Source: [Actinomadura] parvosata subsp. kistnae
GTDB lineage: Bacteria; Actinomycetota; Actinomycetes; Streptosporangiales; Streptosporangiaceae
NCBI RefSeq assembly: GCF_900323885.1
Contig: NZ_OOHJ01000015.1
Location: 558,001-622,000 of the forward strand
DNA length: 64,000 bases
Reading direction: 5' to 3'
Position numbers and translations under genes: made by a program. Below, piece after piece: positions 1-9,175 of this stretch (the stretch's first letter is position 1; each line of letters begins with the position of its first letter). The notes beneath the pieces were generated by a model, which saw nothing but the letters and a program-made list of their open reading frames with translations, did not search any database and was not told the origin of the DNA.

Positions 1-1273
1 CGTACTGCATCTCGACGCGGGTCGTGACCGGCCACGGGTGCGGGTTGAACACGACGACCGGCTGGGTGCCGCTCTCCTGCGGCACGGAGATCTCGCGGGC
101 GATCACGTTGTGCGCCCTGGTGATGATCCGCTTGGAGATCGCGACGGCCTCGCCGAGCTGGTCGCGGGCGTCGTCGTAGGCGGGCTCGATGGCCGAGCCC
201 GGCAGCACGTCGTGGAACTGGTTGAACAGCACCTGCTTCCACGCCCGCTCCAGGTCGGCGCGGGCGTCGTGGCCGGCGACGGCGGCCCACCGCTCGGCCG
301 ACAGCACCGCCGCCTGCGCGCGGCGCTGCCACGCCTTGATGCCGGAGTGCGCGGAGTAGCAGCCGGCCGCGTGGTGCTGCAGGTCGTCGCGCCACACGGG
401 CAGCTCCGCCAGGCCCTGCTCGCCGAGCCGCTTGGTCATCTCGTCGAAGTAGCGGCGCGGGGACGACATCGTCAGCTCCCCGAACGTGCCCATCCGGTCG
501 TAGCGGTGGATGGAGTCGATGTTCGCCTTCGTGGGGCCGCCGCCGTGGTTGCCCACCCCGTAGAAGATCATCAGGTCGCCGAGCGAGCGGTCGAGCTGGC
601 CGAGCGCCTTCTCCGTCTGCCCGGCCACCTCGCCGGGCGGGCTGCAGTACTCGAACGGGATCCGGTAGGCCAGCACCCGGCTGCCGTCGGGCGCCTCCCA
701 CCAGAACATCGTGCCGGGCAGCTCGCTCTCGTGCGGGCCGGGCCGCAGGAAGCAGTACGAGTCCATGCCCTGGCCTCGCAGGATGGCGGGGAGCATGGCG
801 TTGTGGCCGAACGGGTCGACGTTCATGCCGACCGAGGCCGTGACGTCGAACTTCTCCTTCAGGTACCGCTGACCGTACAGGCCCTGGCGGACGAACGACT
901 CGCCCGACGGCATGTTGCAGTCGGGCTCCACCCACCAGCCGCCCGTCATGACCCAGCGGCCCTCGGCCACCCTCTCCTGGATCCTGGCGAACAGCTCGGG
1001 GTCGGACTCCTCGACCCACGACAGCAGCACGACCTGGTCGCAGGTGAAGACGAAGTCGGGGTACTCGTCCATGCGGTGGATCGCCGACCAGAACGTGGCC
1101 CGCGCCTCCTGGTAGCCCTCCTGCCACGGCCACAACCACACCGGGTCGAGGTGCGCGTTGCCGATCATGTGCAGGGTGCGGGCGGGCGAGGCCACCGGAC
1201 GGGGCGCCGTCGGGAGATCGCGCGGCCGGCCGCCCGAGGGGGCGTTCGACATCGGGGCCACGCGCCGGGTCAT
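1..1273 (-). CDS. GH38 alpha-mannosidase, C-terminally cut by the window edge
   Basis: The frame starts with ATG at 1273 and runs off the left edge, so about 424 residues of an enzyme normally 800-1000 long are visible. HLDPVW near residue 41 and NVDPFGHN near residue 151 are the glycoside hydrolase family 38 signatures. H41, D43 and D153 would bind zinc, and D153 would also be the nucleophile. The family removes alpha-mannosyl residues from oligosaccharides. There is no signal peptide, so it probably acts in the cytoplasm on imported glycans. Its ATG overlaps the TGA of the upstream SIS gene (ATGA), which suggests translational coupling. It is the third gene of a ROK-SIS-GH38 operon. The exact linkage specificity cannot be read from the sequence. 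Confidence 0.9.
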   Translation of the reverse strand, partial: MTRRVAPMSNAPSGGRPRDLPTAPRPVASPARTLHMIGNAHLDPVWLWPWQEGYQEARATFWSAIHRMDEYPDFVFTCDQVVLLSWVEESDPELFARIQERVAEGRWVMTGGWWVEPDCNMPSGESFVRQGLYGQRYLKEKFDVTASVGMNVDPFGHNAMLPAILRGQGMDSYCFLRPGPHESELPGTMFWWEAPDGSRVLAYRIPFEYCSPPGEVAGQTEKALGQLDRSLGDLMIFYGVGNHGGGPTKANIDSIHRYDRMGTFGELTMSSPRRYFDEMTKRLGEQGLAELPVWRDDLQHHAAGCYSAHSGIKAWQRRAQAAVLSAERWAAVAGHDARADLERAWKQVLFNQFHDVLPGSAIEPAYDDARDQLGEAVAISKRIITRAHNVIAREISVPQESGTQPVVVFNPHPWPVTTRVEMQY

Positions 1274-1863
1274 GCGGCCGCCCATGCGTCGACCTTCTCG
1301 CTGATCATGTGCAGCATCAGTGTGTGGATCTCCTGGATGCGCGGGGTCTCTGAGCTGGGGGCGAGGAGGAGGTGATCGGCGTGCTCGGCGGCCGCGCCGC
1401 CGTCGCCACCGCCGAACAGTACCGTCACCGCGCCGTTGGTCCGTGCGGCTTCGAGCGCGCTGACCACGTTGGCCGAGTTGCCGCTGGTGGTGAACGCAGC
1501 CACGACGTCGCCCGGGCGGGCCAGCGCGCGCACCTGCCGGGCGAAGACGTCATCATAGGCGTAGTCGTTGGCGATGCACGTCATAACGGTCGCATCGGTC
1601 GTCAGCGTGACCGTGGGCAGCGGGCGGCGGTCGCGCTTGTAGTGGCCGATCAGCTCGCCGGTGAGGTGCTGGGCGTCGGCGGCGCTGCCGCCGTTGCCCA
1701 TCGTGTAGAGGGTGCCGCCGCGGGTGAAGGTGTCGATGAGCAGGTCCGCGACGCTCTCGACGGCGGGCAGGAGCGCCGGCATGCCGCGCGCGGCGGCCAG
1801 GTGGCCCGCCACGTGCTCGGCGAGGACGTCGGTGAGCGGGGGCATCGGGGGAAGATCAGGCAT
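1270..1863 (-). CDS. SIS-domain sugar isomerase (GmhA-like)
   Basis: This 197-residue protein has one SIS fold. GNGGSAADAQH near residue 57 and TTSGNSANV near residue 128 bind a sugar phosphate. The C-terminal TPRIQEIHTLMLH segment is typical of sedoheptulose-7-phosphate isomerase (GmhA) relatives. In this locus it more likely isomerises a phosphosugar made by the neighbouring ROK kinase than builds heptose for lipopolysaccharide, which this Gram-positive would lack. I chose the ATG at 1863 because AGGAAAG lies five bases upstream. A longer start at 1899 has no such site. Its stop overlaps the mannosidase start. Confidence 0.85.
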   Translation of the reverse strand: MPDLPPMPPLTDVLAEHVAGHLAAARGMPALLPAVESVADLLIDTFTRGGTLYTMGNGGSAADAQHLTGELIGHYKRDRRPLPTVTLTTDATVMTCIANDYAYDDVFARQVRALARPGDVVAAFTTSGNSANVVSALEAARTNGAVTVLFGGGDGGAAAEHADHLLLAPSSETPRIQEIHTLMLHMISEKVDAWAAA

Positions 1864-1948
1864 GGGTCTTTCCTGAGGCGAGGTCAGGGGGGCCGGCATC
1901 CGGCCGGCCGGGGATCAGGGCGTGGCCGGGATCGGTTGTGGCCGGGGA

Positions 1949-2914
1949 TCAGGTCGTGGCTCCGGTGATGAGGTCGTGGGCGACGGCGCCGGCGCCGACC
2001 ACGCAGACGCCGTCGCCGAGCCTGGCCAGCTCGAAGCGGGCGGCGCGGGCGGCGGGCGGCATGGCGTCCCTGGCCACGGCGGCGGCGACGGGGTCGAGGA
2101 GCCGGGCGCCGGACCGGGTGACGCCGCCGCCGAGGACGACGAGCTCCGGCTCGAACGCGTTCACCAGGTCGGTGAGCGCGGTGCCCAGTGCCCATGTGGT
2201 CTCGTTCCACACCTCGACCGCCAGGGGGTCGCCCTCCTCGGCGGCGCGGGAGACGTCCGCGGCCGTGGGCAGCGTGAGGGCCGACAGCGACGAGGGGCGG
2301 CCGGCGGCCAGGGCCTCGCGGGCGCGCTCGGCGATGGAGGTGCCGGACGCGTACGCCTCCAGGCAGCCCCGACGCCCGCACGAGCACGGCCGGCCGCCCG
2401 GGCGCACCATGACGTGCCCCAGCTCGCCGCCGTTGCCGGCCGCGCCGCGGTGCAGCCGGCCGCCGATGACGGAGCCGCCGCCGACGCCGGTGGAGATGGT
2501 GAGGTAGAGCATCGTGCTGGTGCCGCGCCCGGCGCCGTACCGGAATTCGCCCAGCGCGGCGGCCGTGGCATCGTTCTCAAGGGTGGCGGGGACGCCGAAC
2601 GCCTCCGTGGCCAGCGCGACGACCGGGACGTCGATCCAGCCCGGCAGGTGCGGCGGGCACTGCAGGACGCCGGTGGCGGTGTCGAGCGGGCCGCCGCAGG
2701 AGATGCCGACGGCGGCCACCTCGGGCACGCCGGCCTCCGCGATCGCCTTCCTGCCCAGGTCGAACAGCCTGGTCAGGACGGGTTGCGGCCCCTCCTCCCT
2801 GCGGGTGGGGGCGGCCTGCCAGCCGTGGATCAGGCCGTCGCCGGTGACCACGCCGGCGGCGATTTTGGTGCCGCCGATGTCGAGGGACAGGACAGCGGGA
2901 AGATCGTGCTCCAT
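1949..2914 (-). CDS. ROK family sugar kinase
   Basis: The 321-residue protein has the ROK layout. An N-terminal phosphate-binding loop DIGGTKIAAG lies near residue 11. A central STGVGGG motif is followed by the zinc-binding ROK signature CSCGRRGCLEAYASG near residue 177, with the GELGH metal-ligand segment just before. There is no N-terminal helix-turn-helix, so it is a kinase rather than a ROK repressor. It probably phosphorylates a hexose or N-acetylhexosamine released by the locus glycosidases. It is first in an operon with the SIS and GH38 genes, behind an operator-bearing promoter at 2951-3002. Substrate cannot be assigned from motifs alone. Confidence 0.9.
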   Translation of the reverse strand: MEHDLPAVLSLDIGGTKIAAGVVTGDGLIHGWQAAPTRREEGPQPVLTRLFDLGRKAIAEAGVPEVAAVGISCGGPLDTATGVLQCPPHLPGWIDVPVVALATEAFGVPATLENDATAAALGEFRYGAGRGTSTMLYLTISTGVGGGSVIGGRLHRGAAGNGGELGHVMVRPGGRPCSCGRRGCLEAYASGTSIAERAREALAAGRPSSLSALTLPTAADVSRAAEEGDPLAVEVWNETTWALGTALTDLVNAFEPELVVLGGGVTRSGARLLDPVAAAVARDAMPPAARAARFELARLGDGVCVVGAGAVAHDLITGATT

Positions 2915-2950
2915 TGGGCCTCCGTCGGGAACGACTGCCGCAATTCAGGC

Positions 2951-3002
2951 TGTGACATCGTTCCCACACGGGATCCTAGGACGACCTTTCCCCGTGGGTC
3001 AA
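2951..3002 (-). promoter_or_regulatory. promoter and LacI-type operator of the ROK-SIS-GH38 operon
   Basis: Read on the minus strand, TTGACC (2997-3002) and TAGGAT (2973-2978) are separated by 18 bp and make a good -35/-10 pair. The 18-bp TGTGACATCGTTCCCACA (2951-2968, plus-strand reading) begins a few bases downstream, over the predicted start of transcription. Its ends TGTG/CACA are inverted repeats. The same element recurs at 5924-5941 and 15456-15473, the latter matching at 15 of 18 positions. The position suits repression by a LacI protein. Confidence 0.65.
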
Positions 3003-3022
3003 CGCAAAGGGCGCGGAAAATG

Positions 3023-4065
3023 TCAGAGCGCGGGAGGCGGCGCGGTGGACTCGCGCTCGACGAGCCGCACGTTCAGCACCGTCGTGACGGAGTCGGACTC
3101 GGGCCGCTCGATGCGCTCGTCGAGCCGGCGCACGGCGGTCGCGCCCAGGTTGAAGGTGTCTTGCGAGACCGCGCTGACCTGCGGCGAGACCATGCTCATC
3201 CACGGCGCGTCGTCGAAGGCGACGAGGCTGATGTCGCCGGGCACGCGCAGGCCCAGCTCGCCGATGGCCCGCCAGACGCCCTCGGCGAGCACGTTGTTGG
3301 CGGCGAAGACGGCCGTGGGCCGGTCGGGCCGCGCAGCATGTCGAGCGCGCGGCGGTGCGCGCCGGTGACGTCCCAGCCCGAGGAGACGACCAGCTCGGGG
3401 TCGACCTTGATGCCCCCGGCGCTCAGCGCCTCCAGGTAGCCCTGGTAGCGCTCGTAGCCGGTGGTCCAGTCGGTCTCGTCGATGAACAGCGCGATGCGGC
3501 GGTGGCCCAGCCCGACGAGGTGGGCGGTGGCGGTGCGGGCGCCGACGCGGTTGCCCACCACGACGCCGTCGGTGGAGCCTGCCGCGAACTGCCGGTCGAC
3601 CTCGACCACGGGGATGCCGTGGGAGGACAGGTAGGTGGACACGGCCGAGGAATTGGGCGTCACCACCACCCCGGCCACCCGCAGCGCGACCAGCGCCTCG
3701 GCGGCCTCGCCCTCCGCCTCGGCCGACAGGCTCGTGTCGGCCAGCACCATCGTGTAGCCGCGCTCGCGCGCCTCCCTGCTGGCGCCGGCGGCCAGCTCCG
3801 CGTAGAACGGGTTGCGCAGATCGCTCACCAGCACCCCGACCGACCGGCTGACCTGCTGCTTCAGCGTGCGGGCCATGACGTCGGGCACGTAGCCCAGCTC
3901 GGCGGCGGCCCGCAGGACGCGCTCGCGCACGTCGCTGGCGGCGTAGCCGCGCCCCGTCAGCGCCCGGGAGACGGTCGAGCGCGAGACGCCCGCGGCCTCC
4001 GCGACATCCTTGATCGTGGGGCGGCGGGAACGGCCGAGGGGGGCGCTGCGCCGTTCTACGGTCAT
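3023..4065 (-). pseudogene. LacI family regulator of the glycan locus, frameshifted as read
   Basis: The first frame starts at 4065 with PTIKDVAEAAGVSRSTVSRAL, a LacI helix-turn-helix, and continues through the periplasmic-binding-like domain to about residue 245. One base is then missing near 3325-3330 (minus strand GGCCCGACC where GGCCCCGACC is expected). The next frame completes the fold (TAVFAANNVLAEGV, GDISLVAFDD) and stops at 3023. With the base restored the protein is about 347 residues, the usual length. Its ATG overlaps the stop of the tandem metallo-hydrolase gene, so both form one operon. It is the obvious candidate to bind the shared operator. Either the gene is inactive or the base is lost in the assembly. 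Confidence 0.8.
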
Positions 4066-5909
4066 CGATTCCCTTCCGCGACCACGTCGACCAGAGCCTC
4101 GGCGTGCTGCCCGAGACGCAGATCGCCGATGGTCAAGTCGACTGCGAGGCGAACGCGGCGTCGCGGGACGGCATCGGCGCCGAGACGGAGATGCACCTGC
4201 TCCATACCCCCTCCGGGCAGCCTAAGCGTGACAGAGCCCCGCTCGCGTCTCCAGCCTGGCGGCACCACCGGCTCGACGGTGGCCACGACTTTGTCCGGCC
4301 ACGGGTTGCGCACGGTGGCCGTCAGCACGACCTCGCCGCCCGCGGGGACGCTCGTATAGTACGGCGTCAGCCGGCACAGCACGCCGTCCGCCCCGAGCCC
4401 GAGCCGGTCGAGCGGCAGCAGGTCGTGGTGCAGCGCGACGAGCTCCTCACCGCGTTCGGTGACCATGCGCAGGTAGTCGTCGTCCACCCAGCGGGGCCGC
4501 CAGTGGCCGCTGACCAGGAGATCGGGGCGCAGGCGCCGGTAGAGGGCGGCGCTCTTGCGGTAGTCCTCGATCTGGAAGCGGTTCTTGTACTGGAAGTTCA
4601 GTATCTCCTGGCGCTCGCCGGGGATGCCCATGCCGTCCTGCTGGTCGCCGGTCACCAGCACGCGGTGCCCGTCCACCTCGAACTCGTACGCCGCCGCGAA
4701 CAGCGTGTGCCCGGGCAGGTCGTGCACCGTGATGGCGTACTCCCGCCAGCGCACCGTCTCCCCCAGCCCGAGCACCCGGTCGGCGGGGATGGGGTCGAAC
4801 CACTGGCAGGGCAGGTCGTGGTGGAGCGGCGCGGCCAGGATGGGCGCGATGTGGGAAGGTGCCCAGATCTGCGTGCCCTCGACGTCGCGCAGCAGCGGCA
4901 TGCCGGCCACGTGGTCGTCGTGGTAGTGGGTGGGCAGGGCGACCTCGACGGTGGTGACGCCGTAGTGGGCGCGCAGCGCGGGCAGGGAGGCCAGCCAGGG
5001 GCGGCGCGCCTCGCGGGCGGTGCTCTTCACCAGACCGGTGGACATGTCGTAGCCGAAGTCGAACACCATGGCCGCGCCCGACTCCGACAGCAGCACGTAG
5101 CTGTAGGACTGGCTGCTCCTGTTCATCAGCAGGTGCGGGGTGACCTGCACGAACGGGTTGTCGAGCAGGCCGCGCACGTCCCACGGGTGGGGGCGGCGGA
5201 AGTCGACGTACCGCTGCATGGCGGCCGACAGGCGCGACAGCGCGTCTTGGGGGTCGCTCATCGGCTCGCCGTGCGAGGGCAGCAGCACGTCGAGCTGCTC
5301 CCGCTGGAGCAACTCGGCGCTGAGGACGACCATGGCGGGGCCCTCGTTCTCGGTGTAGGACCACTGGGTGGCGGCCAGGGACCACACCTTGCCGGGGGCG
5401 TAGATCAGGTCGCCGGTGAAGGCGGCGCCGCCGACGACGTACGTGACGGAGCCCGGCGTGTGGCCCGGCGTGGGCAGGACGCGCACGTCCACCCCGCCGT
5501 ATCGGGCCGTCCGATACTCGGGCACCACGCCCGTGATCGCCACCGGCTCCAGCAGGGAGAAGCGGTCGTCGCGGAGGTCGTAGTCGTTGAGGAGCTGGCG
5601 GCCCGCCCACATCTCGCCGACCTTCTCGAACAGGTCGCGCTCGACCGGCGGCACGTGGATCGCCACGCCCGCCTCGACCGCCCGGTGCAGCCCCTGCACC
5701 TGGTCACGGTGGTGGTGGGTGACGAGGACGTCGGTGATGCAGTCGAGCCCGAGCTGGTCGAGCAGGTCGAGCACCCGCCCCGAGCCGAAGTCGACGGCGA
5801 TGCCCGTGCGCTCCCCGCCGGGCGCGGCGGGAGCCTTGATGACGTAGACGTGACAGGTGTCTGCGACGCGGAGCACCCCGGGGAGAACTTCGGTGACTTC
5901 CATACCCAC
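4062..5909 (-). CDS. protein with two tandem metallo-beta-lactamase folds
   Basis: About 615 residues. The first MBL domain has THHHRDQ near residue 65, GHTPGS, the metal Asp in TGDLIY, and a final SHGEP histidine. A second complete set follows after residue 300: THYHDDHVAGMP, GHT, TGDQQDG and SGHW. The last ~80 residues look like a beta-sandwich. There is no signal peptide. MBL hydrolases cleave esters, thioesters, lactones or phosphodiesters, and no substrate is evident. It is co-transcribed with lacI and divergent from the GH84 gene, so a role in the same glycan pathway is inferred. GTG at 5909 has AGGA nine bases upstream; ATG at 5903 is the alternative. Confidence 0.8.
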   Translation of the reverse strand: MGMEVTEVLPGVLRVADTCHVYVIKAPAAPGGERTGIAVDFGSGRVLDLLDQLGLDCITDVLVTHHHRDQVQGLHRAVEAGVAIHVPPVERDLFEKVGEMWAGRQLLNDYDLRDDRFSLLEPVAITGVVPEYRTARYGGVDVRVLPTPGHTPGSVTYVVGGAAFTGDLIYAPGKVWSLAATQWSYTENEGPAMVVLSAELLQREQLDVLLPSHGEPMSDPQDALSRLSAAMQRYVDFRRPHPWDVRGLLDNPFVQVTPHLLMNRSSQSYSYVLLSESGAAMVFDFGYDMSTGLVKSTAREARRPWLASLPALRAHYGVTTVEVALPTHYHDDHVAGMPLLRDVEGTQIWAPSHIAPILAAPLHHDLPCQWFDPIPADRVLGLGETVRWREYAITVHDLPGHTLFAAAYEFEVDGHRVLVTGDQQDGMGIPGERQEILNFQYKNRFQIEDYRKSAALYRRLRPDLLVSGHWRPRWVDDDYLRMVTERGEELVALHHDLLPLDRLGLGADGVLCRLTPYYTSVPAGGEVVLTATVRNPWPDKVVATVEPVVPPGWRRERGSVTLRLPGGGMEQVHLRLGADAVPRRRVRLAVDLTIGDLRLGQHAEALVDVVAEGNR

Positions 5910-5923
5910 GGGGCAGGATCCTA

Positions 5924-5941
5924 TCCGGTATCGTTCCCACA
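5924..5941. promoter_or_regulatory. operator-like element between the MBL-lacI and GH84 genes
   Basis: The right half ATCGTTCCCACA is identical to the element upstream of the ROK operon; the left half TCCGGT is degenerate. It ends at the base before the GH84 ATG and lies 15 bases upstream of the GTG of the MBL gene, so one bound repressor could block both directions. TATCGT (5929-5934) could be a -10 giving a leaderless GH84 mRNA. No convincing -35 was found for either direction. Confidence 0.45.
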
Positions 5942-7585
5942 ATGGATGCCCTGGAGTGGATTGTTCCCTGTCCGAAAAAGGCCGCCCTTGGTACATCGCA
6001 CCTCGATCTGAGCAAATGCCGGATCCAGGGCGGTCTGGGCACCGACCGCGCCGTCACCGTGCTGCGCCCCCTCCTCCCCACGGAGGAGCCGGACAGCGCC
6101 ACGGATACCCCCGTGGAGGTGCGGATCGATGGGGACACCGGGCTGCCGCCGGAAGGGTACACGCTGACGGCGGGCGACGGCGGTGTCCTCATCGTGGGAG
6201 CCGACGCCGCCGGGGCGTTCTACGGCGCGCAGACGCTCGCCGCGCTGCTCGCCGCCCCGTGCGCCGAGCATCCGGCGTGCGTGCCGGAGACCGACATCAG
6301 GGACTGGCCCGACCTGCCGCTGCGCGGCACGATCGAGGGCTTCTACGGCACCCCGTGGACGCACGCCGACCGCCTGGAGCACCTGCGCTTCTCCGCCCGG
6401 CACAAGCTCAACACCTACGTGTACGCCCCCAAGGACGACCCGTTCCACCGGGAGCGGTGGCGGGAGCCGTACCCGGAGGAGGAGCTGGCCCGGCTGGCCG
6501 AGCTGGTCACCGAGGCGCGCGCGCAGCACGTGCGGTTCGTCTTCGCGCTCAGCCCCGGCCTGTCGATGACCTACAGCGACCCGGCCGAGCGGGCCGCGCT
6601 GCGCGCCAAGGCCGAGCAGGTGTGGGAGGCCGGCGTCAGGGAGTACGCGCTGCTGTTCGACGACATCCGGCCCGAGCTGAGCCAGCTGCGCGACCGCGAG
6701 ACGTACGGCACGGAGGAGGGCGCGAGCGCGAGCGCCCACGCGGCGGTGTGCCGCGACTTCGCCGAGCGGTTCCTCGCCCCCCGGGGCGCGGAGCGGCCGC
6801 TGACCATGGTGCCCACCGACTACGCGGGAACGGCTCGCACCGCCTACCGCGACCGGCTGGCCGCCGAGCTGCCCGCCGACGTGCTCGTCTGGTGGACCGG
6901 CTCCGACGTGGTGGTGGGCGCGATCCCGGCCTACGACATGACCGCCGCCGCGGCCTCGTACGGGCACCGGGTGGCGCTGTGGGACAACTTCCCCGTCAAC
7001 GACTTCGACTTCTCCCGGGTCTTCCTCGGGCCGCTGGTCGGCCGGGCCACCGACCTCGACGGCGTGCCGCTGGAGGGCATCACGGCCAACCCCATGGTCG
7101 AGTCCGCCGCCTCGCGCATCGCGCTGACCACGGTGGCCGACTACGCCTGGCATCTCGCGGCCTACGACCCGGCGCGCTCGCACCGGCGCGCGATCCGGCT
7201 GCTGCCCGGCGCCACCGAGCTGCTGCCGCTGGTGCGGGCGTGCTCGGCGTGGCCGCCCGGCGACGACCAGAGCCCGGCGCTGACCGCTCTGTGCGCGGCG
7301 GCGCTGGAGGGCGGGCCGTACGAGGTGCTGCGGGCCGAGCTGACCCGGCTGGCGGAGCTGCCCACGGACGTGCCGGGGCCGATCGCCAGGGAGCTGGCCC
7401 GCTGGGTGGCGGCGGCCAAGGACATGGGCACGGCCGGGCTGGCCGCGCTCGACCTGCTGGCCGGGGCGGGCACGCTGGCGGCGGCCGAGGAGGCGCTGGC
7501 CCGCGCCGAGTCGCACGAGGCGAACGTGCTGCGCAAGGTGATCCCGCCGTTCGCCCGCCAGGTCCTCGAACGCGTCACCGCCTGA
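5942..7585 (+). CDS. GH84 beta-N-acetylglucosaminidase
   Basis: The 547-residue protein carries the GH84 (O-GlcNAcase / hyaluronidase-like) signatures in order: GTIEGFYGTPWTHADRL near residue 128, YVYAPKDDPFH near 160, the catalytic Asp-Asp pair in LLFDDI near 240, WTGSD near 318 and WDNFPVNDF near 346. The paired aspartates support substrate-assisted retaining cleavage of terminal beta-GlcNAc. No signal peptide is seen, unlike secreted family members, so it probably acts on imported oligosaccharides. There is no ribosome-binding site before the ATG and only 32 bp separate it from the divergent gene, so a leaderless transcript is likely. Confidence 0.92.
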   Translation: MDALEWIVPCPKKAALGTSHLDLSKCRIQGGLGTDRAVTVLRPLLPTEEPDSATDTPVEVRIDGDTGLPPEGYTLTAGDGGVLIVGADAAGAFYGAQTLAALLAAPCAEHPACVPETDIRDWPDLPLRGTIEGFYGTPWTHADRLEHLRFSARHKLNTYVYAPKDDPFHRERWREPYPEEELARLAELVTEARAQHVRFVFALSPGLSMTYSDPAERAALRAKAEQVWEAGVREYALLFDDIRPELSQLRDRETYGTEEGASASAHAAVCRDFAERFLAPRGAERPLTMVPTDYAGTARTAYRDRLAAELPADVLVWWTGSDVVVGAIPAYDMTAAAASYGHRVALWDNFPVNDFDFSRVFLGPLVGRATDLDGVPLEGITANPMVESAASRIALTTVADYAWHLAAYDPARSHRRAIRLLPGATELLPLVRACSAWPPGDDQSPALTALCAAALEGGPYEVLRAELTRLAELPTDVPGPIARELARWVAAAKDMGTAGLAALDLLAGAGTLAAAEEALARAESHEANVLRKVIPPFARQVLERVTA

Positions 7586-7596
7586 GACACGCACGA

Positions 7597-7630
7597 GGAA
7601 GGGCCCGCGCCGACCGGCACGGGCCCTTCT
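7597..7630. terminator. bidirectional terminator between convergent genes
   Basis: GAAGGGCCCG at 7598-7607 and CGGGCCCTTC at 7620-7629 form a ten-pair GC-rich stem. It is followed by TTGG on the plus strand, between the stop of the GH84 gene and the stop of the convergent FAD oxidoreductase. Confidence 0.75.
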
Positions 7631-7672
7631 TGGTGTCATGGGCGCCGGAGCGCCGGCCGCAGCCGTAGCTGG

Positions 7673-9175
7673 TCAGAGTGACAGCACCTGGCCGGCCGCC
7701 CGCAGCTCCTCCTGCAGCGCCGCCACGTCCACGTCCTGCACCGCCTTGCCGCTCCCGGCCGCCCGGGCGGCGGCGAGGCCGGCGGCGTGCCCGAGCATCT
7801 GGTACTGGACCTCCATCCGGATGGAGGAGAACGCCACGTGCGAGGCCGACACGCACACGGGCACGACCAGGTTCGCGCACTCCTCCCGCCGCGGCACGAT
7901 CGCCCCGTACGGGATCCGGTAGGGCGCCACCCCCACCGACAGGTACCCCTCGGTCACCACCATGGGCACCGGGTCGGGATGCTCGTACACGTACCGCCAG
8001 GTCCGCTGCACCTCGCGGATGTCGAGGTGGTAGGAGCCCATGGCGATCGTGTCGGGCCACGGCGTCCCCTGGACGAGGTCGTGCTCGGTCAGGTGCGTCT
8101 CCCCCAGCATCCGGCGCGCCTCGCGCACGTAGAGCTGGTGCGGCAGGTGCCCGGTGTCGGCGAACTCGTCGGCCGGCAGCCCCCACCGCGCCAGCTCCGC
8201 CCGCACCGCGGCGGGCACTTCGGGGTCGGAGGACAGGAAGTACAGCAGGTCCTGGGCGTGGTGGAGGTGGTGCAGGCGGATGCGCTCGCGCCCGGCCGGG
8301 TCCGCGTCGGGGTAGGCCCAGGCGGAGCGGTCGAGCACGCTGAGGGAGAACGGGCCGAGCGAGTTGCCGTCGCACTTGCCGTTGGGCAGGTTCGGCTCCA
8401 GGCCGACCAGGCGCCCGGCGCGCGGCTCGACGCCCTGCTCGCGCCAGTGGCGGAAGAGCCGCCGCCCCAGCTCCCAGTGCTCCTCGTCGTAGCCGGGCCG
8501 CCGCTCGAACGGGATCCGGTCGGGGGCGGTGCTCATGCAGACGCGGTAGCCGTACGACATGACGCCGCCGTCACCGGCGCCCACCTCGGCCATCGGCCCG
8601 TCGGCGACCTGCGGCAGCAGCGTGCCGTCGGCGCGGAACGGCGAGATCCACGGCGGGAAGTTGTGCATGCCGGGCACGACCTCGCGCCGCCCGGCGAAGC
8701 TCTCCCCGTGCAGGGCGCGGTCCTCGCGGCCGACCCGGTAGGAGACCCCGGCGGCGGCCAGCAGGTCGCCCTCGTAGCTCGCGTCCACGAAGACGCCCGC
8801 CGCGTGGTCTCCCGCCGAGACGATCCGCTCGCCCGAGGTGACCACCTCGCCCAGCGGCGCGCCGAACACCACCTCCACCCCGGCCCGCTCCAGCCAGGAC
8901 AGGAAGATCCGCTCGGCGACGTGCGGCTCGGGCCCCGCGTAGTGCCCGGGGGCGACCCCGTACGCGTCGGCGACCGCCTGGCGGAACTCGGCGGCCATGC
9001 CGCCCAGCACCCGGGCGTCCCCGATGTCGGTGTAGCCCAGCCCGCCGGAGGTCATGCCGCCGACGTGCCGGCCCGGTTCGAGCAGCACGGTGTCCAGGCC
9101 GCGCCGGGCGGCGGCGACGGCGGCGCACACGCCGGCCGAGGTCGCACCGTACACGACCACGTCGGCCTGTCTCAT
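7673..9175 (-). CDS. FAD-dependent oxidoreductase (FAD_oxidored type)
   Basis: This is a 500-residue protein. The N-terminal VVVYGATSAGVCAAVAAARR is a Rossmann FAD-binding loop. It is followed by EPGRHVGGMTSGGLG, typical of the PF12831 flavoproteins often found in carbohydrate clusters. DASYEGDLLAAAG near residue 120 is the second dinucleotide motif of that family. It probably oxidises a sugar or sugar acid from the glycan locus; the acceptor is unknown. The ATG at 9175 overlaps the TGA of the upstream GH36-like gene, so it is the last gene of a six-gene operon that starts with the solute-binding protein. Confidence 0.85.
   Translation of the reverse strand: MRQADVVVYGATSAGVCAAVAAARRGLDTVLLEPGRHVGGMTSGGLGYTDIGDARVLGGMAAEFRQAVADAYGVAPGHYAGPEPHVAERIFLSWLERAGVEVVFGAPLGEVVTSGERIVSAGDHAAGVFVDASYEGDLLAAAGVSYRVGREDRALHGESFAGRREVVPGMHNFPPWISPFRADGTLLPQVADGPMAEVGAGDGGVMSYGYRVCMSTAPDRIPFERRPGYDEEHWELGRRLFRHWREQGVEPRAGRLVGLEPNLPNGKCDGNSLGPFSLSVLDRSAWAYPDADPAGRERIRLHHLHHAQDLLYFLSSDPEVPAAVRAELARWGLPADEFADTGHLPHQLYVREARRMLGETHLTEHDLVQGTPWPDTIAMGSYHLDIREVQRTWRYVYEHPDPVPMVVTEGYLSVGVAPYRIPYGAIVPRREECANLVVPVCVSASHVAFSSIRMEVQYQMLGHAAGLAAARAAGSGKAVQDVDVAALQEELRAAGQVLSL

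Noticed and set aside
1270..1863. GmhA as part of lipopolysaccharide heptose synthesis
   Set aside because: No other heptose genes occur and the cell type lacks LPS. The context is sugar catabolism.
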